In this document: positions 46,740-58,013 of the stretch, piece by piece | Position numbering within the stretch: the first letter of the stretch is position 1 | Layout: each line of letters starts with the position of its first letter | Assembly (NCBI RefSeq): GCF_048771995.1 | Contig: NC_133043.1 | Coordinates: forward strand, 7,148,501-7,212,500 | Direction: 5' to 3' | DNA length: 64,000 nt | Source: Taeniopygia guttata | Taxonomy: Eukaryota > Chordata > Aves > Passeriformes > Estrildidae | Notes under the pieces: generated by a model | Database searches by the model: none | Seen by the model: only the letters and a program-made list of their open reading frames with translations | Told to the model about the DNA's origin: nothing | Position numbers and translations under genes: made by a program

Positions 46740-47115
46740 GAATGCTTTACACTGAGCTTGGAAGAGGGTTGTTAATTAAATAATTAGCTATTTAAAATGT
46801 ATTTATTAGGGCTTAACAGCCAGGCCACAGATAAGCATCAATTACAGAGACACAATATCTGCAATAAATGTTTTTCACCCCATAATCAAATATGGCTTAA
46901 TTAGGCAATGCTGAGAGAACAGTCATAATAAATAGAGTGGGTAAGGCTTGCCTTTATAATTGAGATTTAATCAGCCAACTCTTGTATGTTCATTGAATAA
47001 TTGATTATTCTACACATTTATCAAGGATTAAAAACTCAGTGGCAGATATGCAAATCCTCTCATATTAAATACATCTGAAATTCTCAAATAACATCGAATG
47101 CCTATTAACATTTTG
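46740..47115. promoter_or_regulatory. candidate conserved non-coding regulatory element
   Basis: About 375 bp rich in homeodomain-type cores (GTTAATTAAATAATTAG; GGCTTAATTAGG; GATTTAATCAGCC) plus an octamer ATGCAAAT near 47050. It has no repeats, no open frame and high sequence complexity for its A/T content, the look of a vertebrate conserved non-coding element. Conservation itself cannot be seen from one sequence. Confidence 0.3.
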
Positions 47116-47479
47116 ATTAAATCTAAATGACAAACACATTGTGGATCTCATGCCTGCAGTTGGCTATTTTATTGCTATTTATCACTTTTTTTTTTTTTCC
47201 AAGCTAAATTGCTTGTGTGCTTGTGGCTGTTTAAAGGGATGTAGGAGATGGACAGAAATATGCAGGGATAGTGAAATGGGAGTTGGCACTTTGTGCACTC
47301 TGGGATGACCAAGCTGAGCCTGGATGTGACAGTGGGAAATATTTTGACCCTGACTGCAAGTGAGCAGACCAAACCAAATGAGGATAACCAAAACCTTTGG
47401 AAGATATGGTAATCCTCTGTGAAGGATTGCTTTCATAATTAGTGCTGTGTGAGAGATGCTAAAATAGCCGTAGACAAAA

Positions 47480-47642
47480 GCAGAAAAAAATAAAACCCAA
47501 ACACCAAAATAAATAAATAAATAAAAATCCCAAACAAGCAAAAAAAAGCCAACAACAACAAAAGACAGTAAAACACCTCCCCACCTCCCAGAAAAACCCA
47601 CCAAAAACCCAAACAAACAAAAAACCCCCCAAAATCAAACCC
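47480..47642. repeat. A/C-only low-complexity tract
   Basis: Roughly 160 bp made almost entirely of A and C on the + strand (AAATAAATAAATAAATAAAA; CCACCAAAAACCCAAACAAA). Very few G and T. Confidence 0.8.
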
Positions 47643-48425
47643 ATATGCAGAAGTGATGGGTGAGCAGTACCAGGGTTACTGAGGGACCAGCTCAGAGTGC
47701 GTCCAGATGTTGCTGGAGAGATGCCACCTCTGCAAAGCCCAGGAGAAACTGCCCTGGGCCTGCTCAGGAGAAAGGAAAACAAAAATCTTTCACTATGGAA
47801 AACAGGTTTGACTCACTCAAGTCATGTCTGCAGAGTCTTTTAAATTTTCTATTTTTTCTTGCCAAGGATGAAGTAATCCTGAGAAAGAACATGAAATTGT
47901 GGTTGGTAGTGACACTCATGTCTGAGTGGCAGATTGACATCTCAGTTCAAAGTGAAAGCCCAGTTTAGCTCACAGGACTGCACCTGGGCAAATCCCCCTT
48001 CTCACCTGTACCAGGTGCACCTCCCACCCCATCCCACAGCTCTGGGGCACAGAGTGCCTCAGGTTCTTGGAAAAGTCCCAGGCAGGTGGCACACCAAGAT
48101 GATTTTGGTGACAATTGAACTGTTTGTAGCAGAGCACTGGCAAGAGCAGATGTGTGAATATTTAACTGCTCTGCACTGATCCCTCCCTGATTTGTGGCTC
48201 CAGGCTGATGCCAGGAGCAAGTGAGAGCCACGAAGGTCTCTCAGGGCTAAGCTAGTATGCAAAGTTAATTAATATCCATGTCATTTGACTTGTGTGTGCA
48301 TGGAATCATTGCTTTTCATCTTTCACAACTTGTAGAGTCCTAAATGAAGTGGGATTGAGGGATTATTGAATTTAAACCAGTAGCAGCAGAGCACAACCCA
48401 TTCTGCAGGAGCTCTGGCACCAGCA

Positions 48426-48919
48426 TGTTGGATTAAGCCTTTTTCTGACCCAGAGATGGGGCAACTCAGAGGTGTTTTAAAAACTTTTATTCCATTTTCA
48501 GTCTCATGTGAAGGGTGAGACAATAGAGATGTCATAATTCATGCCATCACAATCAGAAGCAAACTATTTCTTAATTACAATACATTGTAAGCATTTTTCT
48601 TAATTACAATACATTATAAGCATTTCTTGGCCTATCAGCTTTTGCTACACCATGCTGTCAATGCCTTAAAGCCAATCATCTAAAATTACCCCTCGTGAGT
48701 CCTATTACATTTTTCATAGTTCTATTTCTCCAAAGTATCTAGTCTTTTTTACAAAGCCATCCTTTGAGACTTGTTTCTAGTTCCATTTCTCTCTCAACAA
48801 TGTCTGTCTTATTCCAGAACATTTCTAAATCAATATTTCTTGTCTCAAAATTTACATAAAGATGCACACTATGTAAACCTATCAAGATCCGAGAGTTCTC
48901 TATAAATCCATTTCCCACT
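48426..48919 (-). mobile_element. solo LTR, inverted relative of the CD7-intron LTR
   Basis: The + strand starts TGTTGGATTAAGCC and ends near ATCCATTTCCCACT. It is the reverse complement of the element at 39105-39576 along its whole length (TTCTGACCCAGAGATGGGG; AACTTTTATTCCATTTTC; CACCATGCTGTC region aside). It contains a tandem pair of a ~32-bp unit around 48569-48630. It is older or more diverged, with no clear target-site duplication. Confidence 0.7.
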
Positions 48920-51808
48920 GGGCAGCTCCCCCATCCTCACCCTCAGTGTGGAGACCACTTCTCTAAACTGGAGAACTGGGAGCCCAGTGGCCACCGTGCA
49001 GCTGTGGTGATGTGGATTTTATTTCCCATTCTTATTTTATTTTCCAGCCTTTATTTTCCACTTTTGCAGCATTTCTTGCTCGCTTCACTTTGGACACAAG
49101 AGGGTGATATTTCCTCGGGAATTTCTGTGTGTTGAACAGTGAACAGGCTCGCAGGGGAAGGTGCTCTAGAGAGAAAATCACCAATCATGTTATGACACAC
49201 AAACCTACAGTGCTGCATTCCAAACTCCTTGTTTACTTTTGTAACTACTTTTTTTTTTTCTAGATCTTAGACTCTAAAACTCCAAACTTTCTTCTTCTCA
49301 ACTTAACGTGTCTCTGCTTTAAGCTGTAAACACCCATTCTCACTTCTAGCACCTGAGTTTGGGAGCCTTTTCCAAGGTCTCAGATCAAATCCAGTGTTTA
49401 ATTCTAAGCTTTGGCCTACATGCCCAAAGTTCTGAGAATTCCCTGCATTTTGGAGTCCAACATTCTCCCATCTCCCTGGGCTGGCCTGGAGCCTCAGTTC
49501 AGCTTTGTGCTCTGCTGGGTCACTGAGGTGCTCCCTCAAGGCTTTTGCTCTGCTTTGTTGTGGCAGGTTTACCTCCAGGCTTAGACTGGTGACACTGCTT
49601 GGCCCAGATATTCAGTTACAGATGAGCTTTGTCTCCTTTAAAGGTAAAAACTTTAAAGATTCTACCTTTAAAGAAGGTAGGCTCTTCAGGAGAAGATGTC
49701 TCACAGCCATTGGCCTCCAAGTGTCTTTTTATCCAACCACGTTCCCCTACCCAGTCTTTCCTTACAAACAAACAAAGTGAAGGAGCCTGAGTTGGAAATG
49801 TTTTTTTTGCCAGTTCGAGGTTTTTGGGGTTTTTTTTGCCATTTTAAGGATGCCGTGGTGGCTCTTGTGCCTCAACCTCTCTGCCATGAAGTGCCCATGA
49901 GTGCCCTGGCAAGGAGGACTGCCAAGGAGCCTCTCCCAGGGCTCACAGCATGTCCCTGGATTGGTTTAATGGCAACTCTCACCTTACTCCACACACAGAC
50001 AGGGATTTGGGATTGTCTCCCTGAGCTGCCATTCAGCTCCTCTGAGTCGCTGCGGTGCTCTGGACCATGAGATCTCTCAACCTCTGGCAGCAGCATGTGG
50101 AGTTGAGTCTCCAAAACTCCAGGGTTTCCCAGAGTGCTGGATGCCTCACTGGATACGTAATTCCTGTGCTTGGACCCTGCACAAGACAATGCAAAGCAAA
50201 TTACTGCAGACTAAATATATGGTCAGGATGTGCTGGAAGTTGGCAGCATGGCTGGAAGGGATGGCCAGGGAGGGAGGAGAGACATGGTCAGCTTTCTTCT
50301 TTCGTGTTCAACTGGATAATGCTTGGGATCCCTTAAAAGACTTTAACATGGGTTTGGAAGGGAAGAGCTGGAGGAGATTCAGCTGTAAAAAAGCTGGATG
50401 AAGAATGAAGGGTGCAGTGTGCCTGGGAATTGAGAAGGGGTCAGCAGCCAGCTCTCAGAGAGGATGAATTTGGGAGTAGGTAATCTTTCAGAGCAGTCCA
50501 GAACACGGCTGTGGCAAATTCTTGGACTTCTGCTCTGATTCCATCCGTGATCCACAGCTCTGTTCTGATCCTTTGAGTTCTGCTGCGTGTTGGCAGCGTT
50601 TTCTCCAAGGCACCATTTTTATCCTCCTTAAACACCAAACTCAGGATCAATGTCTTTCCTGTTTTACTGTAATTCCTAACCTTGTTACAGGGAAAGAAAC
50701 TGAAAGTCAGAAAACTGAATTAGAGCTCTATGCTTTAATGGACTTATTTTTTTTTTTGTATTTCACCTGGTTTGCTCAGTGATATTAGAGTAGACTCTCC
50801 TTTTTCTGTTCAGTCACTCTCTGGCCCTTTGCCCAGACCAGAAGAGCCCCAAGCTCTTCAGTACTGAATACTGATTAGAAGTGAGGCCAAACTCTTCTCT
50901 AAAGTGCTCTGCTTTGAATAAAGAGACAGCTGTAATGATCACTGTGACCTTTATTTTTCCTCTCCTACAAACTGGAAAATCCAATTTGATGGTACTTGAA
51001 AACCTTAACATTTTATGTCACCGGGCAATGCTTGTTAATCTAAGTAGTGAAAAAAAGGGGAATGAAGAATTTTATCAGCATTCTGAGGGCAAAAGCCCAC
51101 ATGGACACGTTGGTTCTGCAACATTTAAGAGCAGCAGGACATGTTGGATGGGGTCTAATGGTTGAAATGGCCTCATCAGCTGAGCATCCTGCACATCACC
51201 CACAGAGCTCTGCCACGGGTCACACTCACTGTACCCTTTCTCCTGTTACAGAGAGAGCTTTGGCTCAGAGCTCATCCTGAAAGAAACCTGTGTTTGATCA
51301 CCTGTGTCCTCTCCCTGCAGCTAGAGTGATCCGTCACTAGATTTTCTTTTAGGCTTTCAAGGTAACCTGCAGCTTCTGGAGTGCTGCTGGGGCTGCCTAA
51401 TAAATTCCCTGCAAAGATCCCTTTTCTTGCTCGGGGTTCATCCAGCCTGGGAAAAGGCACGGGGGACTCCCCAAATGCTCTGATCCATCCACAGGCACAG
51501 CAGCTCCTCTGACAAACTCTTCATCCAGGTGAGTCCCCCCCTCTCCCCCTGCAGGGAAAGGCTCTGTGTTCAACAGAAAAACCTTTGTGATCGACAAAAA
51601 AACAAGATAAAGCTCCTCTTCTATTGCCACTGGAGCTGGGCAGGTTTCCAGCCCCTCAGGCTGGACTTGTGTAGGTATTTAAAAGGTTCCCCAAGGTGAC
51701 CCTGTGCTGTTCCCCAAGGCACTGACTCAAAAGCAGTGGGCACAAACTTCCTGCAGCTGCAGCCTGAGGGCTCTCTCCACCCCTGCCAGCAGCTACTTCT
51801 CTTGCATT
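48920..51808. other. intergenic, nothing recognised
   Basis: Many short open frames on both strands without domain resemblance or linked splice sites. Confidence 0.4.
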
Positions 51809-52380
51809 GAATAATTTATTAACCAATATCAAATAATAATTTATTAACCAAAAATAATAATTTGTTAACTGATATCAAATAATAATAATTTATTAACCAA
51901 AAATAATAATTTTAATCAATAATAATATATTAACCAATATAAAAAATATAAACCATACAACTCTTCAAAACAACAATAATTTTTCTGTTGCTAATGCATA
52001 AACATAAATATAAAGATTGTAATAAAGTATATTACATAAGCCTATCTAATAAGTCAAAATCCATTCATAAAAAAATACCATTAAAAATATAACTAAAACC
52101 AAATTTAATAATAAAACATAATTAAATAATCTGCTCAATAAATTAAACGTTATACCACAATAAAAAATTAAAAATAAATGTATATATATTAATTATCATC
52201 ATAGTTATAACAATACCTTACCTACTCCAATACCTACAAAAAATAATTAACAGAAACATCAAAAATATTCTTTATATAAAAGAGTATTTTGTGGTTTGTG
52301 CATATTAATATTCTAATATTGTTGACTGTTAATATGATATGAATATTAATATTAGTATTATTGAATATTGATATTTTGTG
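51809..52380. repeat. A/T-rich, G-depleted island with ATTTATTAACCAA repeats
   Basis: The left 150 bp has at least four spaced copies of TTTATTAACCAA or close variants (51809-51960). From 51809 to about 52285 the + strand is A, T and C with only roughly 15-20 G. It ends in alternating AATATTAATATTAGTATTA near 52345. No open frame or named transposon recognised. Confidence 0.75.
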
Positions 52381-54615
52381 TGGAGATGCAGGTGGGAGCT
52401 GGAGCATGGAAGGGTAGGAGATGGGGTTTGTGCTGTGCTGGGTGCTGGAGGAGAGGTGAAAACAGCACAGAGCTCGTGCAGTTCTTGTGCTCCAGCTTTC
52501 CCCAGGCTGGGTTTATCTGCAGCTCTGTGTACCCGCCTGCTGGAACATATTGAGCAATAATTGTAAATGATAGAATGATAATCCCTGCTGCTGTTGAAAT
52601 CTCCTGCTAGCACTCTTATTGTGCACGTGTTGGTGCACGTTTGTGTGTGCGTGGTTTGGTTTCCCTCATGCACATTGAGCTAAACTGGTGAAGGAGGGAC
52701 CCTTCCTGTGTGTAAATACCTATGCTTAAAATGAATGTGTTTTTACAAGGTTATTTCCTTTTCATGAGAGAACAGGACCATACTTGCAGCCATAAATAAC
52801 ATTAGATCTCACTTTATTGTTTGCAATCTGCCCACGTAGGACTGGAAGAGTAAATAGATATCAGGTGTTCTCTCCCTCCGTGGCCAAGAAGGCAACAAGA
52901 AAGCTTCAAAACCATTAAAAAAGATTATGTTCTGCTCTCCTGACTTTCAAATTGCAGTTCTGCTAAGGAGGAAGGGCATGGCTGTGGGACTGACTGCCCA
53001 GAGGACAACTCAAAGCTGGAAAAATCCTAGGAGATATCAGAGGATGAAGGACACAATTGCTTCCAGCAATTCACACCTGGCCACATAAAGCTGCTGAACA
53101 ACAAGAGCTCCCCTTGTCCTTAGTGCTGTACCAAGACATGGCATAAAGCAATTCCAGCTTCAGCCAACATATCTAATTCAGCTTGGCATATCTAATGGAT
53201 AGTTTATTAATTTCTTTGCTGGTTCAGCTGGCAGTGAGAGATCAAATCAGGAAACCAAGGAGGGCAGGAGGAAGGGGATTAAGAGCTTAGACTCACCAGC
53301 CCCCATTGGGTTTTGTCCCCATGGGCAAGTGCTGCTGAGCATTCCCCATTTTGTTTCTTCACTGATTAAACTAAGAAACCAAACCAAAGGATGCAGGAGA
53401 GAAGGGTTAAAGGATTAGGAGATGGTCTTTGAACTGCCATGTGGCAAGGTAATGAGGCATGAATTATTAAAATTATTTCAATTATAACTGGCAGCCACAT
53501 GCTCTGCTTTTGCATTGGCTTTCTTCCTCGCTGTAAAAAGACAGCTTCGTAAGTGCTCGTGGTTTCTTGGAAGAGATATGCTCACGCAGGACTGTTAATT
53601 GTATAAACAGTTTGATTTGTCATTGGCCAAGATGCTCTTATGGTTAGACAAGTTGAAATGCCAATGAAATGGGCATGGCTCAGCAGCAAGGCAGATTTGC
53701 TCCTCAAAACCCTCGGGGTTGGAGCCACGCTGCTGAGGGGCTGTGGGTACCAACAGCCTCTAATTCTTGAATGAGAATGGTGGGCTGCGAGGCACTGGTC
53801 GTGTGCTGCTAGTAATAATTATTATAAAAGTGGGTTTGGCTTTAATGGAGGGAGAAATGTGTTTGTAGTTGTGTGTTCTTCTCTTTGTGCGTGGCTTGGA
53901 ATGGGAGCAGCGGCTGGAGAATGGCTCCGTTCAGACACTGATCAGACTGATTTATGCTCGACCTCTCCAAAGACAGGCACCACACAGCTGGCTGCCTTCC
54001 CCATAGTTCTTCGTGATAAAAAAAGCCTGCAGAAAAGGAAATACAATCGCGAAGAGCTCCTCCACCTGGTGACTGCTAAAATTTCTGCTCAAAAGCCTGT
54101 ATTTTGGGTCAAAATGAACAAACAACCTTAGGTCTGACTCCTTGGGAAAACTCCTACGGCCATGAAGACCAAGCAGTACAAGAAAGATTTGAAGGGTTTG
54201 GTCCTGCAGATGGCTGTGGAGATGTCCTGGGGAGATCAGAATCTGCTGGATGCTTCAGGAAGAATTATTTACCTAATGGTAATAATTTTTTCCTGCTCAT
54301 GAGCTGCCTGAAGGGGGAAGTAGGAGAACTGAATCCACCAGTGCTCAGATCAGTGAGCAAATACTGAAATGTGAGGTATTTTTGCCATAACACTATCCCG
54401 AAGCTGCACCTCGGAGCAGTTTAGTTGAACTGTTACTTTCCACTGCTTTTCTCCTCTCCAAGACAGTGTTTACAGGCAGTGTTTATCCTCAGAATTCTGA
54501 TGCTCAGAGAATTCTCTGTTCAGAGATGGGGGCTAAAAGCCATGGCCAGGTGGATGCACCTCTAGTTACTTTCTGTAGTTTCAGTTTTAGAGGGAAAGAA
54601 AAGGAAAGGTAACAC
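52381..54615. other. intergenic; 53450-53850 looks like regulatory DNA
   Basis: No gene recognised. 53450-53850 has complex A/T-rich sequence with TAAT cores (GAATTATTAAAATTATTTC; GTAATAATTATTATAAAAG) and looks like a conserved non-coding element, which is inference. A 90-codon frame at 53859-54131 is unrecognised. Confidence 0.3.
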
Positions 54616-54693
54616 GGTGATGTTTGTAGTTGATTTGAGCACACACAAGGACCATGGTGATGTTTGTAGTTGATTTGAGCACACACAAGGACC
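54616..54693 (+). repeat. perfect 40-bp tandem duplication
   Basis: GGTGATGTTTGTAGTTGATT and the 18 following bases occur twice, 40 bp apart, without a difference. Recent duplication. Confidence 0.95.
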
Positions 54694-57599
54694 TCACTGG
54701 AAAAAGAGCTGCCTGTGCTGCTGGCTGCAGAGTGAAACGGGTTAAAGCCCCTGGGCGATCACTACAACACTGAGCAGGGGCTGTGTTGGTGGGACAGCAC
54801 CCAGGCAGGGCAGGGCAAGGCAGAACAGCCACCTGAGTGCCAAGGAATCCACCAGACAGGGCCACAGGGGTGAGGGCAGCAGCTGTGCCAGGCTGGGGGC
54901 TGGCACTGGATGGAGCCCTCCATAGGGTCTGACCTCTCAGTCCCTGCTCCTCTTGGGAATACAAGTTGTTAAACACAGCAACAGCAGGAAGGCTTTTGCA
55001 CTAGGGCTTGTAATGCCCCTTTTACAGTTCCTGTTTTCCCCCTCTCTTCAGAGCAGAGCTGTTTGCCTTTGGCCACGGGTCAGGTGAGGGTTTTTTGGAG
55101 CCTCGACCCTCCCAGCAGGTGACTATTTCTGCAGCTACTCCACGGAGCTTCCCTCCCCAGCCCGTGTGGAGATGGAGGCCAGATCCCCCTGGGATTTCTG
55201 GATCACAAACCACTTTTTCCGAGCGGTTCTGCTCTGCCTGGTCCCGGGAGCAGAGGGGATGAGGAGGGAGGAAGCATTCCTTGCTGCTACATTCACAAAG
55301 CTCCTGGCACCAGCCAGTTCCTCCTGAAACCACTCCAGACTCTGAATCATTTCTGTTGGGAAAGCATTCATGCCCCAGCCTGAGCCCCAGCTGACTCCTC
55401 AGAGCCCCCCAAAACCCTGGCAGCAGCCTCTGATGCTGCTTGGCTTGTTTTGGCAGGGCTGAGGGGCTGGGCTGACACCATGGCCCTCTGTTGTTCTTGG
55501 GCAGTAGTTTCCCTGCATCATTTTGCAGTCCCTGCCAGTTGGTGCAGAACTGGACTCAAACCTCAGCTCTGTTTGTTCACTTTAATGCTGTGCCCTCAGT
55601 GAGGAGAGAGGCAGCTTTGCTTTTTTTGTGTCCTGTATTTTCTCTCTTTCTCTCTGGTGCTGCCTTACAGGGCCTGTCTGCCATGGCCTCACAGGTCATG
55701 TGTGTTCAGCACAACAAAAATCCACAGTTTGTAAAGCTGAGGATATTTAAATAAAACAGAGAAGGTGAAAATACATATTCAGGCTCTAAGGTGTTTCTCT
55801 AGTAGCAAGGCTGGGTGTGCTGTGGGGCTCAGAGGGTCTGGGCAGGAACGTGGATTGGAGATGTGCTCCTGCACCTCCCTCCTGCCTCCCCGGGCTGTTT
55901 GAAGTCCCTCTGAGGTGGGTATGTCAGCCCAGTCATGCAGGTACCTGCTGAACAGCAGCAGGCATGTTTCAGTGTTTAAATCACCTCCCTGCTCCTCTCT
56001 CAGGGGATGATTCATGGTGATTGATCACCCCGAGCTGGCTGTGAAGGCAGCTCTGGCTGCTTCCTTACTGGCACAGCAGAGCTGCAAATGAAGATGATTT
56101 TTACCCTTAAAGCCACTGCAAAGCCTGTTGCAGCTCCTCTGTCTTTTAGATTTGCTCCTTTCACTGTCAGTGGGAGAGTCCCCAAGAGTTTTCTGGAGCT
56201 TTCCAAAGGAATTTGTACCCAACTAATTTGGAAGTCTTGGACTTGTCAGCTTGGGGTTTGTTTGTGCATTTGTGTGAGTTGATTGGAAATGAATTTGAGT
56301 TTTGTTTCTCTGCTCTCCTAAATCTTGGGCAGGTATTTTAGCTGCTGCTGGTTGATGGCAAAATGATCCTTTGAAATCCTGGAGTAAATGACATAGATGG
56401 AAGATAAAGAGCAATGAGAAACGAAGCTGTGCCAGTGCAAGAAAAAATAACAGTGGAATTATGTCCTTAGCAAGCAAGGCAGAGACACAAGTGAAGGCTG
56501 ATGCTGGGTGCCAGTGTATCACAGATCAACCTGCCTCAGTTACCAGGAATATTTAGTTTTATGTACAATAAAAGTCTAGGAGTAAAACTCTAAAGCTGGG
56601 CTAAACCAGCTGCTTTCTGCAACCCTTTTTGTCTCAGTTTCCCCACCTGTAAAGTTGGACAATAGTAATTTCCTCCCAAAAGAGCTGCCAGTGCTGGCTG
56701 GAAGCTGCTCTGTGTTACAGCACTGAGGAAACAGTGGCTATTATTAATCATGCCTCATATTTTTTCAACCTTCTGCATAGCTAAATTTTGTTTGTTTTGA
56801 TTTTTAAAACTTGGACTCCATGGCTGGACCAAATTACAGCTGGAAGCTGAGAGCTATATGAAAAGACATCCAAATGCTGCTCAGTTTGCTCTGTAAAGGA
56901 CAGAACTGCTGAGGCTGCACCACTTGTGGCTTCTGAGGCTGGTGCCAGCACACAGAATTCCCTCCTTACAGCTTTTCCATAGCACGTGCCAAGTATCCAG
57001 CTCTTCAGTCTGTTACAAATCATCCCTAATTCTGTAATTGCTTTGCTAGTGATTATAGGCAGACTCTGGTTGATCCTTCAGTGGTTTTCCTTTATCCACA
57101 TTTTCAGTGGGCTCTTTAATTGCTGATTTTATTTTCCAGTTCCTTGCTCCCCTTTCCCAGTTCTAGCAGGCCCCATGGCACCAGTCCAGTGTTTTCCCTG
57201 CGAGAGACAAGGCAGAGCCCCCTCTGTATTTGGGGCTGCTTTTCCATCAAGAGCTGTCAGGGGAAGGGGCACCTCGTGCTTCTGGCTTGCAGACAGGAGG
57301 AAAACATGTAAGGTCATGCAGGTAGGAATATGCTCTGAATCACTCTCACGGGGCTGGGAGCTGCGTTCAGGGCTGGATTTGGAAATGGTGGCACATTTGA
57401 GCACAGCTTGCAGCATGACTGTGCCATTCCCTGCCTAGGCAGGGATGTCTGTGCACAGGCACAGGAGCAGCCCAGCAGTGGTGCCTGGCTTGTTGGCAAG
57501 AGCTCAGCCTGCAGCCAGACTGGCTGGTGCTGCTGAGGAGCTCAGGAGAGCTGCCGTGTGCTGGGAATCAGAAAAACAGAAACTTTCAGACACTGAAGG
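54694..57599. other. intergenic, nothing recognised
   Basis: A 78-codon minus-strand frame (55135-55371, MNAFPTEMIQSLEWFQEEL) reads like protein but has no family match I know and overlaps another open frame. Otherwise unique sequence. Confidence 0.35.
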
Positions 57600-57610
57600 A
57601 TGGGATCTAC

Positions 57611-58013
57611 AGCCTTGGAAGAAGCTTAGATTGATGTAAAAATACAATATGCAGACGTTAAGCAGAAAAATGATGTTCCTGTAGTTGTAAGTAAGGATAT
57701 GGCTTAAATAAGTGAAACACTGTACTGATAAGATGGTGAAGAGTTTGTAATGTAAGGGTGTTGTTGTATAGAGTAGCTAAGAGTTTAGAAGTTAGAAACA
57801 GATGTGTACATGTGAGACAGAAGCCTATTGGGCAAAAATATCCACAGTGCAACAAAATTAAGTGAAGATGATAGGTTAGAAAAGCAAAATGCACCTTATG
57901 GCAACTGTTCGTTAGACTAGAAAGTTCTATATTGTCTTGCAACAAAGAACTTGTGACTACTCTTGAGCTATGGCCAACTGCTTGCTCCTCTAAAATCTCA
58001 AGGATATTTATCT
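57611..58013 (+). mobile_element. probable solo LTR fragment (approximate ends)
   Basis: The segment has the texture of a passerine LTR: ACAGAAGCCTATTGGGC, TTGTCTTGCAACAAAGAAC (a degenerate poly(A) region), and CAAGGATATTTATCTGAACA at the right end. No target-site duplication or second copy was found here, so both ends and family are uncertain. Confidence 0.4.

Noticed and set aside
51809-52380. Mitochondrial insert as explanation of the G-poor island
   Set aside because: No mitochondrial gene, tRNA or control-region motif could be recognised; left open for a search.
55135-55371. 78-codon minus-strand frame starting MNAFPTEMIQSLEWFQEEL
   Set aside because: Reads protein-like but overlaps another open frame, and no splice partner or family could be named; kept only as a note.
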